A stretch of 64,000 nucleotides of DNA. Source: Ascaphus truei (taxonomy: Eukaryota > Chordata > Amphibia > Anura > Ascaphidae). The stretch is from positions 26,001-90,000 of the forward strand of contig WSYH01001188.1 in NCBI GenBank assembly GCA_036426205.1, given 5' to 3'. The translations under genes and the position numbers were made by a program. The notes beneath the pieces are model-generated. The model was not told the DNA's origin. It worked only from the letters and a program-made list of their open reading frames with translations, and did not search any database. Positions 1 through 11,878 of the stretch are shown piece after piece; the first letter of the stretch is position 1; every line of letters begins with the position of its first letter.

Positions 1-142
1 ATATTCTGAGAAGACACATCCTAATTAATCCAAGTAATTAGCAAGATGCTGGCCCTGTGTCTGTGGTTCCAAGAAGACACCTGCGCGACACATTGTGTCA
101 TTTTTGCCTTACCTGCTCCCTGCAAAGTGTTGTTTTTTAAGG

Positions 143-400
143 CAGGGGGTCGGCAACTCCAGTCCTCAAGAGCCACCAACAGGTCAGGTTTTCAGGATAT
201 CCCTGCTTCAGCACATGTGGCTCAATCAGTGGCTCCGTGACAGCTACTGATTGAGACACCTGTGCCAAAGTCGAAGACTGAGCCACTGATTGAACCGCCT
301 GTGCTGAAGCTGCGACTGATTGAGCCACTGTGCTAAAGCAGGGCTATCCTGAAAACCTGACCTGTTGGTGGCCCTTAAGGACTGTAGTTTCCCACCCCTG
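143..400. mobile_element. hAT-type MITE, family A, perfect 8-bp TSD
   Basis: The element begins CAGGGGG and ends CCCACCCCTG. It is flanked on both sides by TTTTAAGG (135-142 and 401-408), a perfect 8-bp target duplication. Inside, the two halves are inverted copies built around GGTCAGGTTTTCAGGATAT and CAGCACA(G/T)GTGGCTCAATC. CAG...CTG ends plus an 8-bp TSD fit the hAT superfamily. No transposase is present, so it is non-autonomous. Confidence 0.85.
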
Positions 401-904
401 TTTTAAGGGTTAAACCCTTTGTTGACAGAAAGGCATGCACTGCAGTGAAGGGGTTAATCCTACCCAGTGAATAGGTAATCCTGTCCTAACTAAGCTGGTA
501 GCACAAAACCAGCCCGTGCTGTCCCCATATAACGCCAAGTATTTGGAATTTGGCTAAATACACTTTGCAGGCGAATTAAGCCATTTCTAAACCAACCGTC
601 TGACGGGGAAACTAGGAATTCTCTGCAGGGCGGGGTACAATGTATGCAGGGATACAGCGCACAGCAGAGAGGGGTATATATGGTCAGACGGCTGTACCCA
701 TAACAGTGAGAGCTTAGCCATGGAGGAATGTACAGGCATCTTTATTTCTGATCACAAGTCAGTACATGTCTACATGGGAGAGATTTGGGGGGTTATTTAG
801 AAGACGGTCTGAAGGTGCGATGCTTTATGAAAGCGGGACAAGATCAGAACCAGAGCAAGGCTGAATATTATAGGACACTTTGTATTTCCTGGGTTTTCTA
901 AGAA

Positions 905-1389
905 AGTATGGATAGATAGATAGATAGATAGATAGATAGTTAAATAGATAGTTAAATAGATAGTTAAATAGATAGTTAAATAGATAGTTAAATAGATAGA
1001 CAGACAGAGATAAATAGATAGATACACAGCTAGATACTGTATATAGATAGACAGATACATAGATATAGAATAGATAGACATAAATAGATATTAGATAGTT
1101 AGATGATATATACACAGATATATACTGTATATAGGTAGACAGATCAATAGATATACAATAGATAGATGATAGATAGATAGATACACAGATAGATACTGTA
1201 TATAGGTAGACAGATCGATATATAGATAGATGCTATATACACAGATAGATACTGTATATAGGTAGACCGATCAATAGATATACAATAGATAGATAGATAG
1301 ATGATATATACACAGATAGATACTGTATATAGGTAGACAGATCAATAGATATACAATAGATAGATAGACAGTCAGAGAGATAGATAGTC

Positions 1390-1451
<62 letters not shown>

Positions 1452-1622
1452 TCAGATAGATAATTGATTGATAGATAGACAGATAGATAGACAGTCAGAT
1501 AGATGATAGATAGATAAATATTAGATAGATAGATAGATAAGACAGTCAGATATATGATTGATAGATAGACGGTCAGATAGATGATTGATAGATAGACGGT
1601 CAGATAGATGATTGATAGATAT

Positions 1623-1657
<35 letters not shown>

Positions 1658-1734
1658 TCAGATAGATAGATAGTCAGATAGATAATAGATAGATAGATAG
1701 ATAGATAGATAGACAGATAGACAGTCAGATATAT

Positions 1735-1789
<55 letters not shown>

Positions 1790-1790
1790 G
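905..1790. repeat. GATA/TAGA tetranucleotide array (copy 1)
   Basis: Nearly 900 bp of GATA-type tandem repeats, interrupted by GTTAAATA blocks, GTCAGATA variants and a higher-order unit containing ACACAGATAGATACTGTATATAGGTAGAC-like sequence that recurs about five times between 1100 and 1350. Both pure runs and interspersed variants are present. The open frames here are products of the repeat and not genes. Confidence 0.95.
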
Positions 1791-2439
1791 TCCAGCTACA
1801 AAACTGAGACAGAAAACAGCACCAGATTTAAGCAGGAAAAACACTTGTATGTAAAGCATTTGGGATTTTGTTGGTTTGATAAATCAGGGGCAGTGTTTTT
1901 GGAACAGTTTTGCACAAGTTTTAAAGTCAACCCGAGAGTGCCTAAGGCCTGATTAGCCCATGCACTGACTTTGAACTGGCTCCACCACTTCAGAGGTCAG
2001 TGTTTTTTATTACCACCGAGTGAATCGTTTGGAATGCCCCCCACCCCCTGTGAAAGGCTTACAATAAAAGAGCCTGAGAAAGTTCCCAGCACACGGCCCT
2101 CTCTCCCAGTGCTAGCTCCTGGAAGTGCCCCTCTCCTGCTGCCCCGGGAAGAGGGCGGGTTGGGAGGGGGCGTACGCCAGACCCCCGGCACATTGTCCCA
2201 ATAATTGAAGCTAAGTTATGGATCTAATCTGTAACCCCTCGGCCCCCACTGACAGCGGAGGGACACGCACGCTTCCCGGAGGAGGAGAGGAAATGTTCCC
2301 TTCCCCAGGACAAAGGGATAACGTGACCCTATGTCCTGTAACCTGCGGAGATAATGTGGCCTTGTATTGTCACTGAGAGCACATCCGAGGGTGACAGACA
2401 GCGGTCAAACGGGGGATTCAAAAAGTCCTGTGCTTGATT

Positions 2440-2940
2440 TAAAAAAAGATTGACATTTCTTAAACACCAGGCCACGTTTCCGGCTGAACGTACCACGTGT
2501 GAGCATATTCACGTGTCTCGGACAGGTCTGCAACCCTGCCCTTCCCCGTTATCTCTTAGCACAGGGGCACGCAAACTTTTTTTGCGGCGCCCCCCCCCCC
2601 CCCCCCCCCCCTCCTCCGTTGGCCGCCCCCCTCCTTACCTCGCGCGGCTTCAAATGACGCCGCTGGGTCATGCGACGTCACGTGACCCGCGGTGTAATTT
2701 GACGTCACCTTACCAGGGCAACCGTGACGTCACATGACCCCACGGCGTCATTCGACGCCGCGTTGCCATGGTCACCCGTGCTGAAGCCGGCTGAATCCCG
2801 GTAAGTAGGTGTTGCAGAGGCCCCGCGCCCCCCCCCCCTAAAAAAATCTCGTGCCCCCCAGTTGGCGCACCGCTGGCTTAGCATACAGTGCTGCAACTGC
2901 AGCCAGGGATTCTGGGTAATGACCCATCTTATGCAAAAAG
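2440..2940. mobile_element. Palindromic repeat, family C, split by a family B MITE
   Basis: The flanks 2495-2561 (CACGTGTCTCGGACAGGTCTG, CAACCCTGCCCTTCCCC) and 2876-2925 (CATACAGTGCTGCAACTGCAG, GGGATTCTGGGTAATGA) are contiguous in the other copies near 10.5, 17.9, 31.8 and 54.9 kb. Here they are separated by a 314-bp MITE. The superfamily is not assigned. Confidence 0.75.
2562..2875. mobile_element. hAT-type MITE, family B
   Basis: It starts CAGGGGCACGCAAAC and ends GGCGCACCGCTG, and is flanked by TCTTAGCA/GCTTAGCA (7 of 8 matching). The interior has a GC-rich palindromic core with CAAATGACGCCG and two perfect TGACGTCA sites (2700-2707, 2725-2732), plus a run of about 20 C. It sits inside a family C repeat, so it is the younger insertion. 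Confidence 0.85.
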
Positions 2941-4250
2941 AAATAAAATAGAACGAAGATTTTCCGGTCGTTAAAACCCAGGTTATATTTGTTATGGAAA
3001 CGGGGAGACTGGCGAGTTCTATCGATGACTCGGGGCCGACATTCCTGAGAACCTCTTCTGTAATTACCATCCCAAAAAATAGTCGTATTTATATTTGTAA
3101 ATGTCGTGTTACTCTGAATGTATATGGACCAATGACATGCCGTTGGTATATGTATATCCCCCACCTCCCCTTTCTTTCTGACCGCCTTCCGTGACCCTCT
3201 TTCCCTAACCCCCCCTTGTACAAAAGTAGGATTCCATTCGTGGCGCTATGAAAAATCTATAATATATAAGTGATAAAAAAATATATAGAAAGGGGGGTGG
3301 GGACAAGACATAAAAGAAATCCCCTACTCCTCTAGGACAAACGTGGAATAGTAAATAGGAGTACTGTGGGTGTGAAAAAAATAAACCAGTGGTACCCCAA
3401 GTAACATTGCATATTTGCCGACTGTATGCTTCAGTTCAGTGCATCCTACGCAGCACTGAAGGGGTTAGTGGTAACCCTCTGCCAGGCACACCCTGAATAT
3501 CGCAGTACAATGAAATACAGGGTCCAGGTTTTTGTCTGACTCTACCCTGGTGGGGGGAAAAGGTTTTTTTTTGGGGGGGGGGGGGGACGAGGGGAAATGC
3601 CACGAGCCTGACCCCCCCCCCCCCCACCCTCGCTCCCCATCCCTTACCACCGCTGCCCATCCTCCAGCTACAACGAGCGCACAATATGTCCTCTCGGCGT
3701 CACCGCTCTCCATGGAGACCCCGAAAGCTTGGAAGTTGCCTGGTTACCTGAACCGTGTCTCGAAATTGTCTTTCAAGGGCCGGCTGGGGACGCCGGGCCA
3801 TGAATCAGCTGAACGAGCGGCTTTGTCTGGGCCCCGTCTGTTTCTAACCCAGAACCTTTTATACGGCGGTCACTTTGTGTCCCTGTCTCGGGGGGGGGAG
3901 GGAAGCGAGGAGGCTGGAGATACCAATAAAGCATGAAGACTGCATGTTTACCCCGCTAGCTGTACTAGATTTTGCAGAGTACCAGTACTTTCTCATGCAA
4001 AGTCACAGAGTATCAGTACTGTCTATTCACGAGTTCACGGTGCCACTTCTTCCTTTTACTTGCACTCACGAGCTTCACTTTTCCTTAGAAACCAACGTGT
4101 ATTAATCTTAGGAAATCTCTGTCGCTTTTCAGAGGCGTCAACCTCACGAACCTGTGAGATACGGGAGCAAAAAAATGGTCTTTTAATAGGAAAGTACCTT
4201 ATTATTATCAGTGAGACTCAGTCGGCGTCAGTGAGATTGCTGCAAAATGT
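2940..4250. other. Intergenic sequence with no gene seen
   Basis: No splice-bounded conserved peptide is visible. The stretch contains homopolymer runs (G at about 3573-3587, C at about 3612-3625) and scattered open frames with no recognisable content. Confidence 0.5.
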
Positions 4251-4251
4251 C

Positions 4252-4506
4252 GTAATGAGTGAGGGGTGACAGGTAATGAGTGAGGGGTGACAGGTAATGA
4301 GTGAGGGGTGACAAGTAATGAGTGAGAGGTGACAGGTAATGAGTGAGAGGTGACAGGTAATGAGTGAGAGGGGACAGGTAATGAGTGAGAGGGGACAGTT
4401 AATCAGTGAGAAGTGACAGGTAATGAGTGAGAGGTGGCAGGTAATCAGTGGGAGGAGACAGGTAATGAGTGAGGGGTGACAGGTAATGAGTGAGAGGTGA
4501 CAGTTC
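4252..4506. repeat. 21-bp minisatellite, ~12 units
   Basis: The unit is AATGAGTGAGRGGTGACAGGT with small variants. At 21 bp it keeps a repeating 7-residue frame open on the minus strand, which explains the long open frame there. There is no sign that it is coding. Confidence 0.9.
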
Positions 4507-4549
4507 ATTAGGTTAGAATCCCCAGTTTGCCACGGCTGCGGGCGCACCG

Positions 4550-5230
4550 CACACAAGGCCAAGCCCTCCTATGGGGCAGTCCCCAGTCGGCGTGTGTGGG
4601 TGAGCGCGCTAGCCGCGATGCCGACCGCCTTGGCCAAAAAGACAAGATTTGGGGCGCGGCGGCCGAGCATTGGCCACTTCACGCGGCAGTTCAGCCATGA
4701 GGCTAACCAGCCGCGTGACATCATGGCCACGCCCCCCCCCCCCCCCGTTTGCACATTGCCAGGAGTCCACCTGGTCGCGCTGCTGTTACAAAATGAAGCT
4801 TTTCATTAGCCGGCACGCATGGCTACTGTCCGACACCCACAATCGCTCCTACCAACCATGGTGGCCAAGCGCTGGCCATCTACTGCACTTATTTCCTCCA
4901 ACTGCTGTCTCTGTAACTCCTCAACCTCTAACTGCTCCCATCATTCCTCTTGGCTGCGGTCCCCAGGGCGTTCTGTAGCACAGCGCTTAACCGCAGAAGA
5001 TCGCGGTCCTGGGAGAGAAGGAAAGTTTTCGATGGGAGGGGTGTGGTGGGGGTTTGCGGGGGCGTGGCATGACCCTCACGTGGCTTGTTCGCCCCATCAC
5101 TGGCTGAACCGCCGCGGGGGAGTGGCCACGCCTCCGTCGCCAGTTTCCACATACAAAAAAATTGTATGTGTAAAAACCTTGCAGTACAGCGCGGCTGGCT
5201 AAAGCGCTCGACGCATTGACTTAGGCCCGG
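4550..5230. mobile_element. GC-rich MITE-like segment(s), family E
   Basis: It contains AAGACAAGATTT, GCGCGGCGGCCGAGCA and CCAGCCGCGTGACATCATGG, which recur at 48990-49270 (AAGACAAGATTTTTGACGCGG, CCAGCCGCGTGACGTCATGG). The ends are not resolved, and two copies may be adjacent. Superfamily unknown. Confidence 0.5.
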
Positions 5231-5548
5231 GCTGGTTGGGGGCGGTGCTTTGTGCGCCACAGCGATGCTATAATGCACTAGGAACCGCAGCCCTTAGATT
5301 GTCAAGCTTTTCGCGGTCCGGGATTCTCCTATTGTCTGACTTTGCTTCTTGCCTTATATAATTCCCTGTCTGTATTGTCCTCTTACATAAAGCGCTGAGT
5401 ACACTAGTGGGGCGGCTATATATATAAAACTCTAGGAGCCATTCATTTTTTTTTCTCTCTAGGCCTCTGTCTCCACCTCCCGGACACTCTTCATATGAAC
5501 GAGCGGAAGATTTTCCAATAAAAACAGGCAAGAGGAGATTTCTTGAAG

Positions 5549-5745
5549 CAGGGGGTGGGCAACTCCTGTTCTCAAGGGCTATACCACAGGTCAGGTTTTC
5601 AAGATATCCCTGCTTCAGCACTGGTTGTCTCAATCATGGCACAGTCAAAGACGAGCCACCGTTGAGCCACCGGTGCTAAAGCAGTGACTGAGCCATCTAT
5701 GCTGAAGCAGGATATCCTAAAACCTGACCCTGTTGGTAGCCTATA
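5549..5745. mobile_element. hAT-type MITE, family A
   Basis: It starts CAGGGGGTGGGCAACTCC and carries both inverted halves around CAGGTTTTCAAGATATCCC. Its right end runs directly into the CAGGGGAGGCGCAA end of a family B copy. Confidence 0.75.
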
Positions 5746-5746
5746 G

Positions 5747-6030
5747 CAGGGGAGGCGCAATCTTTTCTCCCTCGCCCCCATGCCGCTTTCCCCCTCCCCG
5801 CGCGCACACATCCAACCCCCTTACCTTGGTTCCTTGGCGTTATGCGGTCATGTTGCCTAGCAAACGGCGATGTCACCTGACCCCCACCGCGTTGCCCGTT
5901 GCATGCGTCGCCAAAAGCCGCTGAACCACGTAAAGTAGGCTTCCTTCCCTTCCCCCCCCCAGGCAAATTAATTAAGTGGCCCTCAGTAAGCGCGCAGGGC
6001 CCTCAGTAAACCCTGCGCCCCCACGCAGTG
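5747..6030. mobile_element. hAT-type MITE, family B (diverged)
   Basis: It starts CAGGGGAGGCGCAATC, then C-rich sequence, CCCCTTACCTTGG, GTTGCC-containing core and AAGTAGGC. The palindromic ATTTAATTTAAAT-type segment is largely lost and the right end is uncertain. Confidence 0.6.
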
Positions 6031-6109
6031 TACATACTGTTTATTGCACAATGGAATTATAGCGCTTCAGACATCAAACATTAAAAGAAAGGAGTACCCT
6101 TTCCATCTA

Positions 6110-6418
6110 CGTAGGGTGCGCAAACTTTGGGGGCGATATTTTTGGGGGTGAACCGCGCGAGGCCTCCGCAGCCTCGTACTTCCCGATGTTCATGAGCGTC
6201 CCCATTGGCAACGCGGCTGTCAAATGACCCCAATGCCGCATTTGACTCCGCTTTGCTCATGGGAACATGACGTCAAATGACGCACGGTCCCGGTACATGA
6301 CCTCACACGACCCCCGCAACGTCATTTGACGCCAAACTGAGGTAAGTGGTGGGGGGGGGCGCGAGAGCGGATGAGAGCAGGCAGGGGGGCGCATCAGAAA
6401 CTTTCGCGCCCCCTGATC
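6110..6418. mobile_element. hAT-type MITE, family B
   Basis: It starts GGGTGCGCAAACTTTGGGG. Inside are GTCAAATGACCCC, GCCGCATTTGACTCCG and TGACGTCAAATGACGC-like palindromic blocks, and it ends in TTTCGCGCCCCCTG. Confidence 0.65.
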
Positions 6419-7093
6419 CTAAGTGCTATTGTGTCACTGCTGTAAAAACGAAAGTAGCTTTTTTACAAACATTCTTTACAAAAAAAGTGGAATTGTGGCG
6501 GGCTTATTACCATTCCTCCTCTTTCTATACTGCTCCGGGTGAATAATCTGCGTCAGCGGAGACGTGTTATTCGGTTAATGCGGGGGTCAGCCGACGAGTG
6601 TGCCCGCAGCAGGGGCATGTTGACTGGCTGTGCAGATTGGGAATTGTACAGGACAGTGAAATCCGATCAGAATGTTTCACAACCGGCAGATACACGGCTG
6701 CCAAGGTCACTGCAAGCTGGTCCTTCATTCTCACGCGTCTGTCCTCCCACTTTCACACGAGCTGGCATGACCACACCCCCCCAGTCGGTTAAGATTACAT
6801 TCGCTCGCATATTGTTCACATCTTTTCCTGAAGAAGGTCTTCCAAAGGCTTTAATATCTTCCTTTCCCGTTCCAACCCCCCCGGCGATTTCTGTGCTCAG
6901 AACCTTCTATATAAAGAAACCTATAGTTCTTTTGATTTATTGCTTTCTTTTTCCTCTTATTTTCCTGCTGTCAGCGTTTCGCCCCTCCTGCCCCCGTAAC
7001 TGTGCTAAAAACTCTAACCGTGGCGTATGGCTGGCAAGGGGTTGCAGGCAGGGATGTGTCGGATTTCCTGCAGGGCTGGGAAGAGCCAGTGCA

Positions 7094-7651
7094 GCGTGCG
7101 CAAACTTGGGGGGGACGGGCAGTTGTAGAGGTCCCGTGCTCTCCCCCCAGGCATTGCAATTAAATGCCTGGGGGTACCGGTGCGATGCCTCTATAAACAC
7201 ACCTTCCCTGCTCGACCGTGCCGTCAAATGACGAGCGGGGTCACGTGTCATCACTTTACCAGGCGACGTGGCTTCACATGACAACAGAGCGTAATTACGA
7301 CGGGGGGTGGGGAGGGAGCGCAAGGCGCCGAGTGAGCTGGCAGGGTGCGCACGCGGGAAAAGTTTGCAGCATGAAGGTGTGCACACTGGGGGCTTGCAGA
7401 GGCTCCGCGCCTCTTCCCAACCTTTAAAAAAATGCCGTGTCGAGCGCGCACGGTCTCTGTATGTCTGTTGCCTTATCTCCGCGGCTTCTTGCAGCTCCAT
7501 GACAATGCAGGAGTCAATGTGCCACGTGACGTCACATGACTTTGATATCAATTGACGCCGCCCTCCGGAGGAAAGGTTAAGGGGGGGTTGTGAGTTGGGA
7601 GGGGGATCTAGCACAGGGCTGGGGCACAAACAAAACGTTTGCGCACCCCTG
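7094..7651. mobile_element. Two overlapping or composite family B MITEs
   Basis: The left part begins GCGTGCGCAAACTTGGGG in reverse orientation, with GGCATTGCAATTAAATGCC and GTCAAATGACGAGCGGGGTCAC. A second set of landmarks follows: GGCTTGCAGAGGCTCCGCGCC, ACGTGACGTCACATGAC with a perfect TGACGTCA at 7527-7534, and the end CGTTTGCGCACCCCTGG. It is either two copies or one copy inserted in another. Confidence 0.6.
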
Positions 7652-7699
7652 GCTTAGAGCTTCAATTTTGTTGATGGGGGGGGGTATTTTGTGGGTGTG

Positions 7700-9528
7700 T
7701 ATGTGGTGGAGGGAGTCTACTTCTTCCGTAGCCAGCGCCCCTCCTCATGAAGTGTCCGTGTTGCACGGCGAACTGACGCTGCAAGCGTCACATCCGCCAC
7801 GTTTCCGTGACACGCAGCATCCATGGCACTTGCGGCATCATACGTTGGGAGGGGTGGGCCGCCCCCTCCCCTCCGCCCCCCTCCTCCGTCCCCCCCCCGA
7901 GCTTACGGACTCAAAAGTAGTCCGCCTTGTGTTGCAGGCCCCCTGGATTGATGGGGTACGCCAGGGATGGCGATTGTTTGTTTTTTTTTTAGAAAGGAGA
8001 CGCGGCTCGATAAAATTGTGAATTCTCTCTCATATCAGACCGTTATCCGACGCTGTCACCGCTCTCGGACGTGTCCCGGACATAGTAAAAGGTGCCCTGA
8101 TAAACACACACCCCTCTCCTAATTCTTCACATGACCCTGTATCGTTAAAAAATGGCATCCAGGAGCCCGGGACCCCCCCCCCCATCCTCCTCCCCTCCCT
8201 CGGCCCAACTCCCTCCCTCTCTTTCCCTCCCCTACCCTTTTGTATTTTTTGTCCCCAAGTTGAAATTGCCTACTGTACCTTCGTGCTCAATAACAAGCTT
8301 TATACCTCTATTTTCATTGTTCAGTCCAAGGAGTAACTACATGTATCGTACTATGGATGTTATGCAGTGAATGTTTCTTTTACCTGTATCGCGATACATC
8401 ACTTGTTACTGGAAACAAATTCATAAACTTGAATTATAAAAAAAAAAATGCATCCACTTTCCCCCCGTCTTTTACCTAACACACACCCTTTCTCCTTCAA
8501 TGCCCACCTGCGGGGGGGGTGTTTTGTGCACCAAGAATGCAGATGGGTAATACTTCACTTGCTGTTCGGAAGTGCTCCATTATTTAATCCCCAACTTCGA
8601 TGGGGGCGGCGCGCTGAGATATAGCGGTGCCCTCAATATCGCATTTTTTTGGCTGTCTGTTAAATTTTTCAGTTAGGGCCACAAGAAAAAACAAAAAAAT
8701 CCATTCTAATTCACCGCAGCTGGTGAAAATCCGACTGTTCCATACCATATTATTAGTTCTCAGTGGAAGTAAAACACTTGGGTGATGATACCTCTCTCCT
8801 CCTTTTCCCCTTGACTCATCAGTAACACGGTGGGGGCATACAAAGTTGTGTTTGGAAGGAGTGAATCAGTCACCCAGATTATTTGCTGTCATCTCAAAAG
8901 GCTGAATCTAACATCTGGATCTGGTTGGATACAACCTTCCCCCAGACACCTCTACCCAGCTGGGTTCTGGCATAGTCCTCCATTCCCCCTCTACTCTTGT
9001 TTGTTTGTCACAGGAGGATACCCTGCTGATTAATCTCTGATAAACAGCATCTCTCAAAGACCTCTCCACTTTCTCAGGGCGATGCTTGCTTACTGGAAGC
9101 TGTAACTGCGGTCCCCCGGTATTTTGCTTGCTGCTCAAGCCTTGTACAGACAGGTCTCCATACTTGAACATACTACATATAAACACAACATATCTAATAC
9201 GACGTGTGTTGTTGTGGTGTTTGTTGTGTTATACAGTATATATATATAGTTTTTAATATATCTATCTATATATATAATATAATATACTATATAATATATA
9301 CACACAGGTTGACAATCACCAAAAAATCTCACTCGCCACCAAAAAATCTACTCTGCCAACCTGGTACCAAACGTGTTGTTGCTTGTGCCAATATTACTCG
9401 CCCGGAGGGTAATCAACCACCGCGCCGGCGAGCAAATGTAAGGTTTTGTCGAACAGCTGTTAATATACACCTTTTATTATACAACACATACCTATACAGC
9501 ATTTAGATATTCAATTATACCTATTTAT

Positions 9529-9565
<37 letters not shown>

Positions 9566-10816
9566 ACACATATATCGTATTTATATATAGTAAATATATG
9601 TACCTATATATCTGTGTATATACAGTTGTGCAGCCTGGGTCCACCTGCTTCCTGAATACTTCCCCACCGGGCCAGTGCAAGAATTAAATCCCGGTCGTCG
9701 CGCCAATAGAGCCATCATGGATGACTGCAGCTATCCTACTGGCTCACTCCCACGCAGGAGTTCAAACCTCCATTTTGTTTTTCCCCCTAGAGGATAACAG
9801 TACAGGGGCACCGTCAGATAAAGTTTAACGCGTTCGTTCCAGGACCACTCTCCCGATTTCCCCCATGTACACAAAAAGGCCAAGCTTCTCATGGTCTAGA
9901 CGCATATATGGAACTTATATCATGTATGTATATGCTTTTATTTATAATGCATGTACACGCGCGCTTCACCGCTAACACACGACTTAGAATATAAACACAT
10001 AGTGGAATAGTGCTGTCAGACATAAAAAGTACATTAGGAAAAGGAGTCCCTGCCCCGAAGAGCTACTCTAAGTGGTAAGTAGGAAGAACATTCAACTTAA
10101 AGAGGGTGTTTATTAATATCTGGCACGGACCATACGTGTTGGTTCTATCAACATGCTTGACGGTGCTGTGGTTTTTCCCCTGTCACATGCTACCAACGAT
10201 TAAGAGGGGGTGGTGTCTGGTGGTTAAATCTAAGCAGGTAGTCTCAAACGCCCCGTGTCCCCAAACATGGACAGAATATTTCATCCATCGACGGCTCAGA
10301 AAACCTGCGTGCTTGTATTGCTGAGTAGAGGACCCATGTCTGGGTTTCGAATTGGAAAAAAAGCTGTCTATCTGTCACATTTTTTAACATAAGTTGAGTT
10401 AGTTAAGTGGTCTGTGGAGTAGGAGTCCCCTCTGCACTTACCTGAAACGCGTGTAACGCGGGCAGGCATAGCTGATAGGGCTCATGTTAAACCGGAATCA
10501 GAGCAAAGAGTGATGCACACTGTGTGTCATTTGCATGTCGTTACCCAGAATCCCTTGCTGCAGTGGAAGCACTGTATCCTGAGATAATGGGGAAGGGCAG
10601 GGTTGCAGACCGGTCCGAGATTTTTTTTGCTGTACATTTGGTTTACACAAGATCTGAAGGGAAACACGCAGTAACTCTTGACACGCATGTGGCACAGCGA
10701 ATTTAATCCGTTGTGTTCCAACATATATTATGGAAAGAATTGTAACCTTAACAGATTAGTATTTGTGTATCCTATATACAATGTGTGAAATATCAAATAA
10801 AACATTGTTTAATATC

Positions 10817-10851
<35 letters not shown>

Positions 10852-11850
10852 CTATATCTAATATAAGGATATATACTTTCTAATGACTTTACTATGCAAA
10901 ATATATATTTCCCCCCCCCGCAAAGCGTGTACGTTACACAATAATATCTGTTTCCACCAAATGCGGTGGGAACGTAATGTATCACCGATAAGACACATTG
11001 AAATGAGGAGGAACACCTGGATCCTGGCTCTTCGCCCCCAGCACTGCACCACGTGTTGCCTTGATCATACTGTTATGTCCACATGTTTTGTGCTAATGAG
11101 GCAGATCCCAACCAGCATCTATTCCACCGCACCTGCTGTGTTTGTGTGGTTTTTGTTGTCCTTCCTCAGGCAGCAAGAGACCCCCCAATGGGCAAAATGG
11201 TGTTTTCCTAAACTCTTTGAAAGCCCTGTAGTGTTTTTTCTTGTCTTCGTGTCCTTCCTTTATTATTGTCTCCCTGCGCAGGTGCCCCTAATCCGGCTCC
11301 CCTCCAAACCCCCTAAATCCTGCTCCCCCTCCGCTCCTGCTTTCCTGGACTTCTGCTTTTCACAGTTAGTCCACAGCCCCATCAGCTCACCCCCCTCTGT
11401 ATTGGTGTAGCCTTAATGGTGACAGCATGTGATGTTGCTTGGAGAGGATGCAGCGACCTGTGATTGGCCCTTGGGGAAGGAGTGAACAGGAGCCAAGAAC
11501 CTCTTATTGGGACACCCCAGGCTGGGCAGCTCAGAGTCACTGTGAGGGAGGCTGGTGAGAAGGAAATGATTCAGAGAGTAGACAAGAGGAGAGAGAGCAG
11601 AGAACGGAGACATGACAAGTCATCCCCCCCCTGCTAAGATCCATAGAGAATCAGAGGACATAAGGACTTCTTTATTCTGCAAGACGTTCCAAGGGGAGGT
11701 CATTAACTAGTGCCCCCCCACTGCGAGAAGACAGCCACTGAGCTTTCAATTCCATAGAGACCCCAGGATCTGCACTACCGTTTTGACACCCCCCCCCCCC
11801 CCTCTGCACGTCCGGGGAAAGCAGGAGCAAGCACCCACCCCATCACCACC
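7700..11850. other. Gene-free stretch left of CLDN5
   Basis: I see no conserved coding exon here. It holds (TA)n runs at about 9234-9300, 9535-9562 and 10800-10852, a family C repeat near 10.5 kb, an old interspersed repeat tail (GTCCCTGCCCCGAAGAG, near 10050), and unassigned sequence. Upstream regulatory DNA of CLDN5 would lie at its right end, but no clear promoter motif was identified. Confidence 0.5.
10480..10690. mobile_element. Palindromic repeat, family C (half copy)
   Basis: It contains CATTTGCATGTCGTTACCC, AGAATCCCTTGCTGCAGTGG, AAGCACTGTATCCTGAGATA and GGGAAGGGCAGGGTTGCAGA, matching the right arm of the complete copy at 54.56-55.04 kb. Confidence 0.75.
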
Positions 11851-11878
11851 CAACCCTTGCTCATGAGCCCTGCTGGAG

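Larger units (their letters stand above)
1..2008. repeat. Copy 1 of a ~2-kb direct duplication
   Basis: This segment is repeated in the same orientation at about 15871-17825. Both copies contain, in the same order, a stretch beginning ATATTCTGAGA, one hAT-type MITE, a unique stretch with the TATATATGGTCAGACGG block, and a GATA-type tetranucleotide array. Similarity stops near 2008, just after a GTGTTTTTTATTAC block. The left limit lies at or before the window edge. Copy 1 reads as the cleaner version, because copy 2 lacks many single bases that copy 1 has. Confidence 0.9.

Noticed and set aside
797..1115. Tyr/Ile/Leu-rich minus-strand ORFs
   Set aside because: They are translation of a GATA array.
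4252..4506. Possible CRISPR-like array of short direct repeats
   Set aside because: The units are contiguous with no spacers and the DNA is vertebrate. The same applies to the other minisatellites.
4218..4562. 114-codon minus-strand ORF with a repeating LITCH motif
   Set aside because: It is a product of the 21-bp minisatellite, with no start context or conserved content.
7307..8021. Several mid-size ORFs around 7.2-8.0 kb
   Set aside because: They run through family B MITE sequence and C/G runs. No recognisable domain and no consistent frame with splice sites.
9600..9800. Possible tRNA-derived SINE near AAATCCCGGTCGTCG
   Set aside because: No convincing A and B box pair was found and the boundaries could not be defined.
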